A stretch of 64,000 nt of DNA from Paraspadella gotoi (Eukaryota > Chaetognatha), in contig CM119264.1 in assembly GCA_051294375.1 (NCBI GenBank), forward strand, positions 14,410,682 to 14,474,681. The letters are read 5' to 3'. Shown piece after piece: positions 35,304-47,716 of the stretch. Below the pieces are notes generated by a model. The model did no database searches. It was not told the origin of the DNA and worked only from the letters and a program-made list of their open reading frames with translations. The number at the start of each line of letters is the position of its first letter. Positions within the stretch are counted from its first letter, which is position 1. The translations under genes and the position numbers were made by a program.

Positions 35304-37040
35304 TCACTAGGGGGAGGACTAACTCAATAAGGTGGTTAAGAAATTGAATTAAGCACCTCCTCAAGACGAGAAATTTTAGAACATTTTAAAAAAAATTTGA
35401 TAGACAATTTTTTTTATAATTACTCGGCAGTACTCAGTATATTATTTTAAGTATTTATTATAATAGGAGGCTGAAAAATTTTTTTTGGATTTTTTGATTT
35501 TTAGGGAATCAGATTCAGGGAGCTTTGCAAAAAGTTGGTTACAGACAAGTATAATTCTTTTTTCGATAGTTTTTGATCAATAGAGTTGTGAAAATAGTGA
35601 AATACTATTTATAAATCATCATCATCATTCATTTTTCAATAATTTTATTACTCTATTGACCAAGAAACATAAATATTTTGGAAAGTTGTAGGTTAATTTT
35701 TTTATTTAACTTTTTATGCTCTAGTCAGAATCCATAAAAAGTTTAAGATGACTAAAAAAAGTTTTTTATCATTATTGTAGTAATATGTAATTTAATAGGC
35801 AACAATAAAGGCATTAATCGGAACTTTTTTTAAAAAAATTCTTTTTTTACGCAGCTCGTAAAGTTTTGAACCCGCCCTGATGAATTTAATTGCCATAGTA
35901 GATTTCCCTGTAACAGATTCATGTTAAATCCTATTTCTCTTTTTCTGTGTATGTTTTGTCCTCCCTTCGGTCTGTCTCTCAGTCTTTCTGTCTCTTTTTT
36001 AAAAAACCGAAATCTGTCTTTCGGGCCTCCCCAGTTTCCTACCTATAAAGCACGCTCCTCGTCTTCTCCTGCTCCCTTATAACACAACAACACATACATA
36101 CGTATGTTCTTACGTAATTCATTCGTGTCCTGACAAATGATCTTGCCTCACGTTTCAAGATTTATCCATACGAGACTAAATTCACTTGATTGCCCAGTAA
36201 TTTTGGCCATGATTAAAAGATTTGGCATTCGACCTTATGTTTTTTGGTACATTTCAATAACGAAGTTATCTTTTTAAAGGGTTCAAGAAAGAGTAGAACT
36301 GGCATACAAGCTTTTCTGCTCATTCTCCTGACCTTTGTTACGTTTGTTAATGATGAAATTCAATGGACGGTTCCTCNNNNNNNNNNNNNNNNNNNNNNNN
36401 NATATATAGACGTTACTGATTCTTTTTCTTCCTTTTTTACTTCGTTTTTTTTTATTTTGAAATATAATTCATGAAACCATTAAGGAGAAAAATATGCAAA
36501 GCTTTGATGCCATTTTAACCATATACTATATAGGATTACTTAAGGTGCAAATTTCTAATATAAGTTGATCGGTAGATCAAGGTAGATGATATTTTATCAT
36601 CTGACGTCACTCTTCAGTTTTTGTTCTCAACCTAATTCACTGACAGCAATTGAAAGTTTTAAAAACTAAAGGATGTCGCATCTGACTTAGAAAGTTATTT
36701 TTTATTATAAATTAAGTAAGGGAACAGAAAATCAACTTAGAAAGCACAGGTCGTTTGTCTGTGAGAAAATTGTGGTTTGGTTACGTGGAATCAAAGATGA
36801 TTATATCATAAAGACAAATCTTTACTGCTTAGTGTTTAAATATTTAAGCTCTCGTGTAAAAGAAGTATTTCTCACAATTCAATTTAAAAATTAATTGATT
36901 ATTCACAATCACAAATTCGTAAAGTTAAAACGTTTTAAAGTTTTTTTTCGTCTAATATTACGTTTTCTTCTTCTGCAGTTTTCCTAACTTCTTGATATCA
37001 ATATCCGGCTTTTGCAAAACAAAAACATTAACGCGCAAAA
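35304..37040. other. No gene seen; gap inside
   Basis: AT-rich right flank of the duplication. Short (ATC)n at about 35618. No coding pattern recognised; a pyrimidine-rich stretch at 35930-36080 is not open. Confidence 0.55.
36377..36401. other. Assembly gap (25 N)
   Basis: Run of N. Confidence 1.
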
Positions 37041-37060
37041 CTTTCAATTTAATTCCTAAA

Positions 37061-38225
37061 ATGATTTACATCTTGTTTCTCGCTGCGCTCCTGCGACCAA
37101 TTTCAACGGAAAACACCTTGAAAGGTAAACAAGTGAACATCAGTCTTTACACTAGCGACTTCCGTTTGTCACTGTCAGTCTTACCGATTCCGTTTTTGAT
37201 TTTCAGAATGTCGGACATGTGTTAAGACATGCATGGAAAAACAATGCGTAGAAGTGAGTTTCACCCTTTTCGATTGACCACGTCGTGAAGGTGGTCGGGT
37301 GGATTTGGTCAGCTTCTCCACTACATTTTTATTCTTACTAGTTAAAGAGAATTTTATTTTAAATGTTTAAACAACAAATATACTAACATTCTCAGCTGGT
37401 ATTTAATAAAGAAGGTTTTTTTAATGAATAATTTTAATAGCTTGATACGATATATCCTGATGACCGTGGATATTTCATTCGCCATTCAGGTAAATTACTC
37501 TAAATATTTTTTTCCCGATCATATTTTTGTTTCGCCATAGAACCAAACTTGCGCGTTCGGGTTTCCGCTGGGTCCTAACTCGGAACGCGTTGTCGCTCGA
37601 GTTCTCGACCCGCGATTCGTGACTGACTTTAGCATCTCTTTCTTCGCTACCTTCTCGTAAATCCGGGGAGATGGGGTGGGAGGGGAAGCAAGATATGTTA
37701 AAAAAAAAGCTTTCCTACTAAGTTTCATTTATTTAAAAAGTTTTTTTTATTAATCTTCATTCATCAATCACAATCATTTTAAATTGCCAAACACTCTCTA
37801 CTTTTTACTGGACAAATTTCTATCCGACTTGAGCCATTTTGCCTTAGTAACTTTCACCTCTTCTTCCTCCGTCTTTCAAACACCCTCCAGTTAGGCGGGA
37901 GTTATACAAGTACATTCTTGGAAATTTGGTCCATCTTGTGTCCCCTTAAATATTTTGATTTATATATTTTTAATAAAATTATAACATTTTCGGGTGGTTT
38001 AGTCGGCTAACCCGCTTCCGTCGAGGACAAAAGGTAACATGTGTTCGTCGCTTCTTGAAAAATTTCGAGGCCGTCCAAGAATTCTCCCAGTTTGGCGTCT
38101 GCTCCAAATCCAAACTCGAGCGCGGACCTCTGATTGGTCGAATTTATGAGATCCCAGCTTTCTATTGGAGCAGTGAAATATACTCATCCGACGTAAAGAG
38201 CGAGATTCTAAAAGAATATTTTTAA
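37061..38225 (+). CDS. Tentative secreted Cys-containing protein, 5 exons
   Basis: Family not recognised. Exon 1, 37061-37124: signal peptide MIYILFLAALLRPISTENT. Exon 2, 37207-37253: ECRTCVKTCMEKQCVE, four Cys in 16 residues. Exon 3, 37441-37489. Exon 4, 37541-37656: NQTCAFGFPLGPNSERVVAR. Exon 5, 38003-38225: TCVRRFLKNFEAVQEFSQFG followed by VCSKSKL and IYEIPAFYWSSEIYSS, ending at a TAA. Junctions 1-2, 2-3 and 4-5 match in phase, but exon 3 to exon 4 is off by one base, so either one boundary is misplaced or there is a one-base error. The mature protein would be about 145 residues and extracellular. No adjoining gene suggests a role. Confidence 0.4.
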
Positions 38226-38859
38226 TGCGAATATTACGGAAAAACCTTTTATTTATTCGTAGCTTTTAGTAATTAGATAGTATTTAAAGCCACAACACAA
38301 TGCCAAAAGCAAAAAAACACCAAGACTTGTATATTAATCCAGTCAATAGGGTCATCTAAGCCTTTAACCAAACGCCGATCTGCCCTTGCTTCGCGACGTG
38401 CTGAAAGCTTGTCCTTTCAAGCAGGTTGTACGAATGTTAATCCGATTGCTAAGGGCCTTTTTTATAAACTAGTTATAATTTCTTGCTTTCAAATTATTTT
38501 AAAATACATCTTATTAAAGAGTATTAAGCAACTAAAATATTTTAAAATATCGAGAATTAGTATTAAAACTTAATCCGTTAACCTTCAGGAAAAAGGGGAG
38601 AAGATGGCATCGGTTTTTTCAAAGCATAGCGTGTGAAATAATCGGCACTTTACAGAAAAACAAATTCTTCACTTGCGATATTCAATGAAAATTCCATTTC
38701 GCGAATCCCGAATTTCAAAGGAATGGAACGCTCGCATCAGAATTTCGACGAACAGAAAACAGAAAAGGCAAAGAAAAGGTTTTGACGATCGCTTGATCGC
38801 TTATTTTGATATACTACCCGCTGTAAGTGTATCATTAAAGCTGTGATGATGCAACACCA

Positions 38860-40675
38860 TTGGCTGTGACGGAAATTGTGAGGAAAAAGCACAATCGTGT
38901 GCTCATGTCCGGGAAAATAAAATTCCCAAAAACGGAACTCTCTTTTATCAAGGACCAAAGAGAAAGAGTCGGTTCATCTTGGAAAATTACGGCTTGGACG
39001 TATGATCAACAAGAAACAAAAACGGCTGCAGAAAAAAAACTTGAGAGAAATGAAAAAGGAAAAGAAAAGCAAGAAAGCTTCAATGAAAATAAAAAAATGC
39101 AACTAAAGAAGAAGAGGTTCACAAAAACTATGCAAAATTTTTTCAATGATTGTCAAGGTGAGATTTCATGTGATATTGATGAAAAAGATGTTGATTTTCA
39201 CAATGAACGAATTGATAAAAAATTCAAAGAAAAAAATGAAATGCGTCAATCTCTCTCACGTAGCGCGAGAAGCAATGCGCTGGCCAGAAACTTCCGATAG
39301 AATTGGTCGCTGCGATAGTCACTGCAACATTAATCGACTTTGGTCTTGTCAACAGAAGAAATTCAACCTTAATTGTGGACCGAAAAAAATAAGACGAGAA
39401 AAAGAAAAGCTGATAAAAAGTTATCAAGAAAGAAATCGCGGATTTAAAATCCAGCGGAATAAAAAGCATTATATTTTGATGGAAAGATCATTCCAACAAT
39501 AGAAATTGAGGAAACGAAAACTGGCTTTAAACAAAAACACAGAGAAAGCAAGAACAAATTGCGGTTATTGAGCAACCTAGCGGAAAATATGTCACTCATT
39601 TAACGCCACCATCAAAAAAAGGACATGCAACTGCCATTACAGATTTTGTTCATCAAAACAAATTGAATACAATTGATGGTTTTAGGAGGAGACTCAACCA
39701 ATACCAACACAGGATGGGAAAATGGAACTTTTGCACACATAGAAAGATATGGGGACATCGATTTCATTGGATGATTTGCAGCCTTCATACAAATGAATTA
39801 GGCCTCCGTCATCTTGTCCAGAAAGATTCTTGCAAAACAAGTGGTTCAAATTCTTTTGAAGCTCCCATTGGACCACTTCTCCAGTCTGTTGAATCTTTTG
39901 TTCTGGAATGAAAACTTTGAGAAGGTTGACATTGGGCCAGGAATTTCGACTTCTCCTGAGCAGGTGGTTTCAGATCTTTCCCGTGACCAACGCTACCCTG
40001 TGGTATGCGGTAGAAAAGCATAAGGGAAGGAAAAATTTTGTCATGAGCTTAGAAACATAACTCCGGAGACCAATCAGCCATTCCAGATGGTTAACTCTTG
40101 CATGTCGCTTACTTCGTCTATATATGTCTTTAATAGGCTTGAAGGGAAAGTTAAAAAAAAATCTCTATGAGGTTATTGTATTTATTGTATCGAATTATGC
40201 AGTCATGTGGTTTGAGTGGAAATGTTTATCTGATCTCAAGGTAGCTCCAAAAAATGTTTTTATCAGATACAATTACTCGGGTACCTCACTGTCAAAACAA
40301 AACCAATTGTGGTAAGCCTTATATAAAGTCAATGGTAATGCTCATCCTGAAAGCACTTGAAAAGATTTTCAAGTTAAGAAAAGGCTCCGACATTGTGCGA
40401 AAATCTGTAAGGATCTTCAAGCCCTCCGAATTTGAATTTTAATGCAATAAATTATGTTGATATTATAGATTGGGAAAAAGTTGTTATAACCGAATCAATC
40501 TTAACTTGTTCACTTTCAATTAAAGAACTAGAAAATATTAAATTTGAAAAGCTCATTCTCCCCATTTCAACACCATACAACAATCGGTTTGAACGTTTAA
40601 TAAGAGACATAACAGATGTTGCGACTCATGTTGCTGGTTTTAATAACCGAGAATGGGTACATACGTGCTAAATTG
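38860..40675 (+). pseudogene. Decayed transposon-like coding sequence
   Basis: A run of broken plus-strand frames forms one ancestral protein. It starts MAVTEIVRKKHNRVLM with a Lys/Glu-rich stretch to 39300, then WSCQQKKFNLNCGPKK. Later pieces are GGDSTNTNTGWENGTFAHIE, SNSFEAPIGPLLQSVESF, VVSDLSRDQRY and NRFERLIRDITDVATHV. The order DSTNTNTGW, HTNEL, LRHL, then a GPIG motif resembles a repetitive family of uncharacterised proteins in insects and cnidarians that I know only from memory. Several stops and shifts show it is dead. Terminal repeats were not identified. Confidence 0.5.
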
Positions 40676-40855
40676 CTTCGCGATTAGCAGTTTCCTAAAG
40701 CTGATACAAAAAAAAACTTGATTAATATGTTAGATATTTAAATAAACATTATTTTTAGCAGAAATAAGAATTCTTTACTCAACTTTATTCAATGTGCTAG
40801 CAAATTAAATTGAACTAACATTTTTAAGGGGCGCCTATTAGAAGCCTGTATTTAG

Positions 40856-40953
40856 TGGTGTCATGGCGCTCAAGAGAAAGCTGCCTGTGAATCCTCTGAA
40901 TGTTACCTCGGTGGTGTCATGGCGCTAGAAAGCTGCCTGTGAATCCTCCGAGA
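40856..40953. repeat. Short tandem duplication
   Basis: GGTGTCATGGCGCT...AAAGCTGCCTGTGAATCCTC occurs twice, 57 bp apart; the second copy lacks the GAAAG-adjacent AAGA. Confidence 0.85.
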
Positions 40954-40959
40954 GGTTTG

Positions 40960-41850
40960 TAAGGCTTTTAAGTGGCCGCTTGTGCTGTTTCTATCTTCTT
41001 ATCCATTGTGGCGGCATTTTGTATAAAGTCATTAAATTAGTATATTCGGATGTTTATTAACACTCCTTTTGTTAAAAAAGAAATTTAAAATTCTTAAGTA
41101 ATACTTGTTATATATTGGTACTGTTTTTTAGCTCAGGGTTGAGCCCTGATAGTTCTGCTTAGCAGTGGTTGTCTCTCACATATACTGTCACTGTTATCAG
41201 AAACTGTTAGGGGAATTCGGCTACTTTGATTCTTCATAAAATAAAAATAAATGGTTTTACCTATAGTCTGGAAAACTTCGGGCTAGAAGCCTTACCCAGA
41301 TTGTGACCGTTGGTAACCTTAATATTATTATTATATTATTAATATTATATATTAAATATATATATATTATTAGTAAGTAAAATAAGTAATTATATTAATC
41401 CTTTTTTCTCCATTCCAGGTACGGTTGTTTGAAGCAGTATTACCTGAGCGGCGCCTCATGTCTCGTTTGGGCTTTTTTTTGTTTCGTAATAGAAAACCAT
41501 ACTAAAAAAGCTTAAATAAATATTCATAAATATCTAATAATTTAGATTTCAGACATAAAAATAATATAATATTTTGTTATTTTAGCTATATAACATTAAA
41601 AAAATCAAATCAAATCAAATATCTTTTTGTAGATTTTTTGTCAATTTTTTTGGCATCATTCCAGCTCGGTCGTATTAATAAACTCGATAGGACGGGAAAA
41701 CTGGGCCAGCGAATATTGGTTTTTTATACTTCGGGGGCATAACACTACACTTAATTCCAAAATTAAGGGGGCAGCAAGAAAGGAATTTGAAAGTTTTGTA
41801 TTTATACTCCGCGCTACCACTCACAGTGAACCCAGACGAACGCGATCATC
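40960..41850. other. No gene seen
   Basis: AT-rich, with an AT/ATT-rich stretch at about 41322-41395. No coding pattern. Confidence 0.55.
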
Positions 41851-41853
41851 AAC

Positions 41854-41986
41854 ATGTACCCACTCTCGACTTACCTGGAGATTCCTTCTACCAACCTCTT
41901 CCCTCGTCTGGTCTCCTACCTCAACGGCAGCAGCGTTGTGAGCCCTCTGGACGAATGGATTCTACTTTCGAAAACTTGTCGGAGTG
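41854..41986 (+). other. Possible 5' exon of the carbonic anhydrase gene
   Basis: A GC-richer open stretch beginning MYPLSTYLEIPSTNLFPRLV and ending at a good donor (GTGAGT at 41987). Its end phase in this frame does not match the next known exon at 42393, and it does not look like a signal peptide. It could be non-coding, belong to another frame, or connect through a missed exon. Confidence 0.25.
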
Positions 41987-42392
41987 AGTAGAAGTAGGGT
42001 GGACAAACATCAAATGAAATAACTGAGAGGAGAAGTTGTCGCGATGCCCCACTGACAATGTGGATAGAACCCACAGTTACTTGTGTATCCAGTGGGTTTG
42101 GAATATATTTCCGTCAAATGCCTTCCTTTCCGGAACTTCGGACCCGGCGGTAGGTTTGCTGCCCATCACTCTTATGCAAGATGAATCGTTAGCGCAATAA
42201 ACTATGACGGTACTTACAGAGCAGCCATATCCAACAGATGTTGATATTACGTCATTACCAAGCCATATTGAATAAATAGACATTTACGTAAACTATGTAT
42301 AGATCGTGCAAAGAGTACTATGTACGTGGCACCTAACTGAACACTTTCTAAGCCTTCGATCATCAACTCGCCCGACAGTGTGTAATAATCAG

Positions 42393-43135
42393 ACATACGG
42401 CTACACGGCATGGGGTTCGCGCGAGTCGAATCAACAACAATGGCCCGGGCTTTGTCAGAGCGGTCTTCGTCAGTCACCCATCGACCTCGTGGATTCCAAA
42501 GCCGTTTTAAGCCAGACTCCTTTTGGTAAGTGCATTGTATCCTTTTAACAATCTTGACCATTTTTTACTTCTTTTTTTTTCAAATAGATCTCAGCTTTTA
42601 CGGATATCACACTATCCTCACCGATTACGGAATCGTCAATAATGGTCACACTTTCAAGGTGAGGTTGAAAAGTTTCTTATTTGGCAGTGGTCGTCTTCTT
42701 TCGCCCCTCCCCCCTCAACATGGTTGGGTTTGCACGGTCGCATGGTTGAGTTTGCTTATAATGACTATATACATTGTACAATGTACATGTTATGATTCTC
42801 TGTTATTCTATCCATAATAATTTAAACACTGGTTCTTGACTTAGAACCTCTGAGAGAGGGCCTTTTCAAAATTTGTTATCACTAATATGATTTTAGCCTT
42901 TCTCAAACTTCGGTCCCAGATTAAACCCTCGCCCCAAGATAGTCAAAACATCTGGCTCACCTTAGACGGACTTCGCTACGACATTGTCAGTCTTCACTTT
43001 CACTGGCCATCAGAACATACTCTGAATGGAAATTACTACCCCTTGGAGAGTCACGTGGTTCACCAGAATCCAAACACGGGGGAATTGGTCATTATAGCCC
43101 AACTCTATTTTCTTGGTAAACAAGTGAACAGAAAT

Positions 43136-43202
<67 letters not shown>

Positions 43203-43836
43203 CAAACGAAAAACGTATTCTCTTTTGTGACCTCCAGATTTTCCAAATTCCTTTTCGAGTGATTCACTCGGAAATTTCACTCGAGTGATGGCATCGGCGA
43301 TGGAACCGATCGTCATTCCATCTGGAGTCCCTTCACCCGCGAGGCTCCCTCTTACAATGAGCACCTTTTTGCCCGACAATAACCAATTGTTTTTCCGGTA
43401 AGCAGTGAGTTTGTACATTAATGCCTTTCACGGGAGTCGTGTGGATTGTTCGATGAATGAAAAAGTGTCCCCAAAAAATATTTCAGATACTACGGTGGTT
43501 TGACCACGCCTCCCTGTACCGAAAACGCGAATTGGTTCGTGGCGATGACTCCGCTATCAATCACTGCTGATCAATATTTGGTAAGTAAATAAATAAATGA
43601 ATCGTTTAACTAATGTGATGACTGTAATATAATTACGTCATGATCCAAATTTTACAAGGTCTTCAAGAACTTTGTCTAATTCCATATCATTTTATTATCA
43701 GAAATTCTTAATGGTAAAAAGGTGTCCAAGAATAGTGGCGCTGGGAATGAACATTGACAACTTTATGTGGGGCAATTTCCGTCCAACTCAAGAGCTCAAT
43801 GCAAGAACCGTATCCTTCGGCAATTGGCGGCCTTGA
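42393..43836 (+). CDS. Alpha-carbonic anhydrase, 5' incomplete
   Basis: Zinc enzyme for reversible hydration of CO2. Six exons with matching phases: 42393-42525, 42588-42658, 42920-43115, 43238-43397, 43487-43580, 43702-43836; 262 residues. Exon 1 starts [11 protein letters not shown] and carries [12 protein letters not shown], matching the family's WGY...QSPI start. The zinc ligands are all present: the two His of [13 protein letters not shown] (about 42993-43030) and the third in LESHVVHQN. The substrate-pocket Thr is in [14 protein letters not shown], and the end [13 protein letters not shown] is canonical. The paired Cys (CQSG and PPCTE) fit the disulfide of secreted or membrane isoforms. 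The true start is missing, so a signal peptide cannot be judged. The stop directly follows FGNWRP, without a GPI or membrane tail. A long GA microsatellite lies in intron 3. Confidence 0.9.
43136..43200. repeat. (GA)n microsatellite
   Basis: GA tract within intron 3 of the carbonic anhydrase gene. Confidence 0.95.
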
Positions 43837-44669
43837 TTTTGTTGTAATTATATGAAACACACTGAATTGTGCATTACTTTAATGTTATTTTCTTTCAAAA
43901 TTTACAACAAATATAAAACGTCGTCTCTCTCTCTCTCTCTCTTACTCTTAGAAAAAAAAATTAATCTTTTAATGAAATATTTTCATTAAATTTAATTCGA
44001 TTTCTTAAATCGAAGTGCGTTTTAATTTTTTTCCGAAAAAAACATGTAAAACAGGTAAAGATGCTGCCGTGTCTCACGTAATTATTTTTTCGTTTCTCGC
44101 CTCAAGTTTAAAGCCTGGTTTAAAAAAGAGCCTCTACAGAAGTAAGACTCGATAGGAAAACCCTTTGCGGAAATGAAGTGAATTTTTTTTAAATATAGGA
44201 AAAACGGAATAGCGAAGTTGTAGATCGAATTTAGAAATCTGTTTTCGCCGTCATATTAACCATTTTTGACATGAAACGTCCCGCCAACGACCGAGGTTAT
44301 GACGTCACGAAGATCTTGCGAACAACTTGAGAAGAGTAAGGTCGAGTCATACATTTAATAATAACTCAATGGGAAGCAATTTTTACAATTTTTACAAAGA
44401 CAAAAAAAAAATATTGTATTAAAATTACAGTCTGATATTTTATCTGATGACTCGGCCGGCTAAATTTACTTTACAGCCAATCGGCAATTCAACGCCGCAA
44501 TCATTTCACCCCGAATCCACGTCCTCTTCGCCTCTCCTTATCTCTCGCCTCAAAAAGAAGGTCGCTCTGTGTCAAGTCCAACTCCATCTACGTCCTCGCC
44601 GTCGAATGTCTTGAGAGGCGTCGCGCCCACCGGTCGGAGATCCAACGGATACGAGGATCGCCTTCGACG
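43837..44669. other. Intergenic, no gene seen
   Basis: AT-rich 3' flank of the carbonic anhydrase gene, then a GC-richer stretch from about 44490 that probably is the promoter and 5' leader of the next gene. Confidence 0.55.
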
Positions 44670-46683
44670 ATGGTGACGTTTTTATTCTTCGTCCTCGTCG
44701 TCGCCGTTATCGGCGTGCTCGGTGACGATCGAAACATCGGCGGTGGCCTCTTTAACAGAACCGTCCGCAACATTTACACGGGAATTCCCGGCCAAGAGAT
44801 CCTGCTCATAGTTTTTCAGGAATTTCACGGCTCCACCACGATCGAACCGAGTGACATTTGCGAATTCGATGGCGACGTACTCATGCTTAGAGTTTTTCAA
44901 TTTGGATCGGTCAAAGTCGAAAAAATTCCCATCAAGAACGGAAAGTGTGAGTGGTTGGATTTAATACGATTTTAGTTCTTCTTTTGGTCGTTAGTGCTTC
45001 ACTTGTATTGGTTTGTAGTCGTACGAGTTTGAGTTTGAGTTTGTCTATGTTTTAAATGATAAATGATGGGATGGAGAGAAGGAGATTCTTCGTACAGACG
45101 AACTAACAATTTTGATTGCTTAACGATGACAATTCAGTTTTATCAACTAGTGATTGAAAATAAATAACGAGATGTTACTAGCGCATAAATAGAAAAAACA
45201 AGGATTACGTACAAGTGATTAAAATGAAGCTTGTCGTAAGTCGTTGGACCAAACATCGTCGTCATTCTTGTTGTCGTTCACCTTTGTTTTCCTGGCAGAT
45301 TGCGAACTTTTGATGAACAGTCCGTCGCAGATCGTCCACCCTTTGGCGAAAGGGTTCGAGATTCATGGAGACATCGCGAAAAACAATACCGTCCTCGACC
45401 TGAAATACGGAGGATACGAAAGCACAGTGAAGAAAAAAGTAGTCCATAACGATTTGGCCATTATCTTCAACGTGACCAACGAGGTTTTGGCGGTGGGGGG
45501 GTGGGAAGAGAGAGTGTAACGAGAATGAGTAAAGTATTGACAAAGATAGATCCAATTTTTTAAGGAAATGAATACTTAGTGACAAAAATATTTTGGATCT
45601 TCTCCAATTAAAAAACGGCAGGGATTGATCATATCCAAGCTGTGGGACTGCAACGACCAAGCGGCTTTTCAGTGCGAAAAGAAACACCTCTGCATCATCC
45701 AGGATGCCATGTGCGACAACATCAAAAACTGTCCAAGCGGGATCGACGAGGCTAATTGGCGATGCGGGCCACTGGGTAAGTGCGAAAGAAGTTCCTGCGG
45801 GGAAGGTTATTGGTCAAGCATTAGTTGGCCGCTTAGAGCCTCTGTCCCCTTCGAAGCTTTGTCCCTCCCCAAATTCCTACTGAACAGTGTTCAGTGAACA
45901 CGTTCGTACGGTTAATATTTAGAAATTTAAAGACAACGCAACATTAATTGTGCCGGCAGGCAACTCGGAATTGGTGACGTTCATCATCATCCTCATCATC
46001 GGCGTCGTCTTCTGCATCGTCGGAGTCCCCATCATCATCGTCTGCATGAGAAAGAAAAAGGCTAGAGAAATGGCGGAGAAGTCGCAATCCGAGAGCAGCA
46101 CTCTTAACAGGTCCCAATTTTTTTTTTTTAAGAGAGGGGGGAGGGTTGTAGAAAAGGGGAAGTTTTAGCGGAAGGTTGTCGAAGTATTTTAGTCAATCCT
46201 GAGGATGACATTGCCCTTTTGTTGTTTTTTTTGCAGCCCTGGAAAGAACGTGGGCGCGTCGAAATCGGCCTTCGGAAATTTAAACAAACAACCGAAACAC
46301 ATTATGGGAGTCAACAGGAAGGAGGCCGTTTACAGAGAGATCGAGGGTTGTCGTCTGAGTGTGTGAATCCCTATTGTCATCCCCTTAAACTAATTATTAT
46401 TTTTTTTTAAAAATATTTAAACGTACCTAAGCGAAACTACATCGTCCTTTGAATATGAGGTTTTAATGTTAAACATTTTCTTTTTCATCATTCACCCGCG
46501 TTTCTCTTCATAGAAATTCTATTTTAGGAACGTATGTCCGTTTTACGGCGATTGTTTTACGCGCGAACTCGCTTTTTTTTCCCACCCACAGGTGACTCGC
46601 ATATTGATCTGATTCAATACTACGCGGACCTCAATAGCGAAGACGGTGGTTCCGGCTCACTATTCGCTTCCGCTCCAAGTTGA
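44670..46683 (+). CDS. Type I membrane protein with LDLa domain, 6 exons
   Basis: Cell-surface protein, role unknown. Exons: 44670-44946, 45299-45483 (or 45492), 45622-45775, 45960-46110, 46237-46346, 46592-46683; phases match; about 322 residues. Signal peptide MVTFLFFVLVVAVIGVLGDD. Exons 1-2 encode a beta-rich ectodomain of about 140 residues with few Cys, loosely CUB-like (EFHGSTTIEPSDICEFDGD); this part is not firmly assigned. Exon 3 has a complete six-Cys LDL-receptor class A module: WDC, FQCEKKHLCIIQDAMC, NIKNCPSGIDE, WRCG. Such modules bind calcium and ligands. Exon 4 has the membrane span FIIILIIGVVFCIVGVPIII and a basic stop-transfer RKKKAR. The tail ends in DSHIDLIQYYADLNSEDGG, with tyrosines that could be sorting or kinase sites. 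Architecture resembles small LDLa/CUB receptors such as neuropilin-and-tolloid-like proteins, but without clear orthology. Confidence 0.75.
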
Positions 46684-47716
46684 CGCGCGGCTGGAGGTTC
46701 CGCGTGCTCGTCGTCGTTGGCGTTTGTGCGGCCACCTATCGCTCTTCTCTCCCAAACCCTCTGAAAAATATTAAAAAAATATAGCGTGAGCCATTTTCAG
46801 CAGAAGATAAATGTTGTTGAGAATATACTCTATACATTTTACATTAAACTTTAAAGCGCAAGTGTTTTTCGTTGTTTTGAAATTTGTTGTACTATAAGTA
46901 AATTAGATGACATGTATAATCAAAATTTGTTCGATTTGACAAGGCTTCAGTTTTATGGTTTAGGTGAAGAAACCAAAAAAAGCGATTTTTAAAAGTAAAA
47001 TAATTACGATACTTGTTAACATCACAGAGGGTGGAAACCTGGAAACAAAGGAATGGATTATATGTATAGAGAATGTTTCCGCAACCGGAAGAGGAAAAAT
47101 ATTTCCATAAGAATGGATTCAATGGATTCAATCCCTGTCTACTTACTTAAATGATAATTGCAAAACATGAGTAATAGCAAGCAATAGACCCCGACTGACA
47201 AATTCCAAGGGAAACGGAGATGAAATAATAGAGTTGGTAAGAGTGTGTGCTGTGTGGGACTGAAAGGAGAATTGTGTGTGACGTGTTCGCAGTCTAGACG
47301 GGATAACTTGAGCGGTGTGATCAGCCAAGAAAAATTGTCTCAATCCTGGTAAACTTCCATAAACTGGATAAAGACTAAAGTAGCAGTTTACCTTAAAAAT
47401 ATCAATTTTAAAAATTTTTTTACGAAAACTCTTACAAGGACTGACGAGTGGCGGGCCGACGGGGCGACAGTTTTTCTTTTATTTTGTTACTTAACATGTT
47501 TAACAATTTGTCTACCTTTAATCTTTAGCTTAAGCGATAAAATCGACGCAAAAGGAGTAATAAAAAATAATATATTGGAGCTAATTAGGTTTTTTTTTGT
47601 TTTTTTTCATCATTTACCACTGACCAATTAACTAAACGGATTAGATTTAAACTGTGTCGCAAATTAGAGACAGCTAATCTCAAAATCTCGTTCGTCCACC
47701 GTCGCGTCGAACGGTC
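46684..47716. other. Intergenic between convergent genes
   Basis: 3' flanks of the LDLa gene (+) and the TIR-BPI gene (-). No coding pattern seen. Confidence 0.6.
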
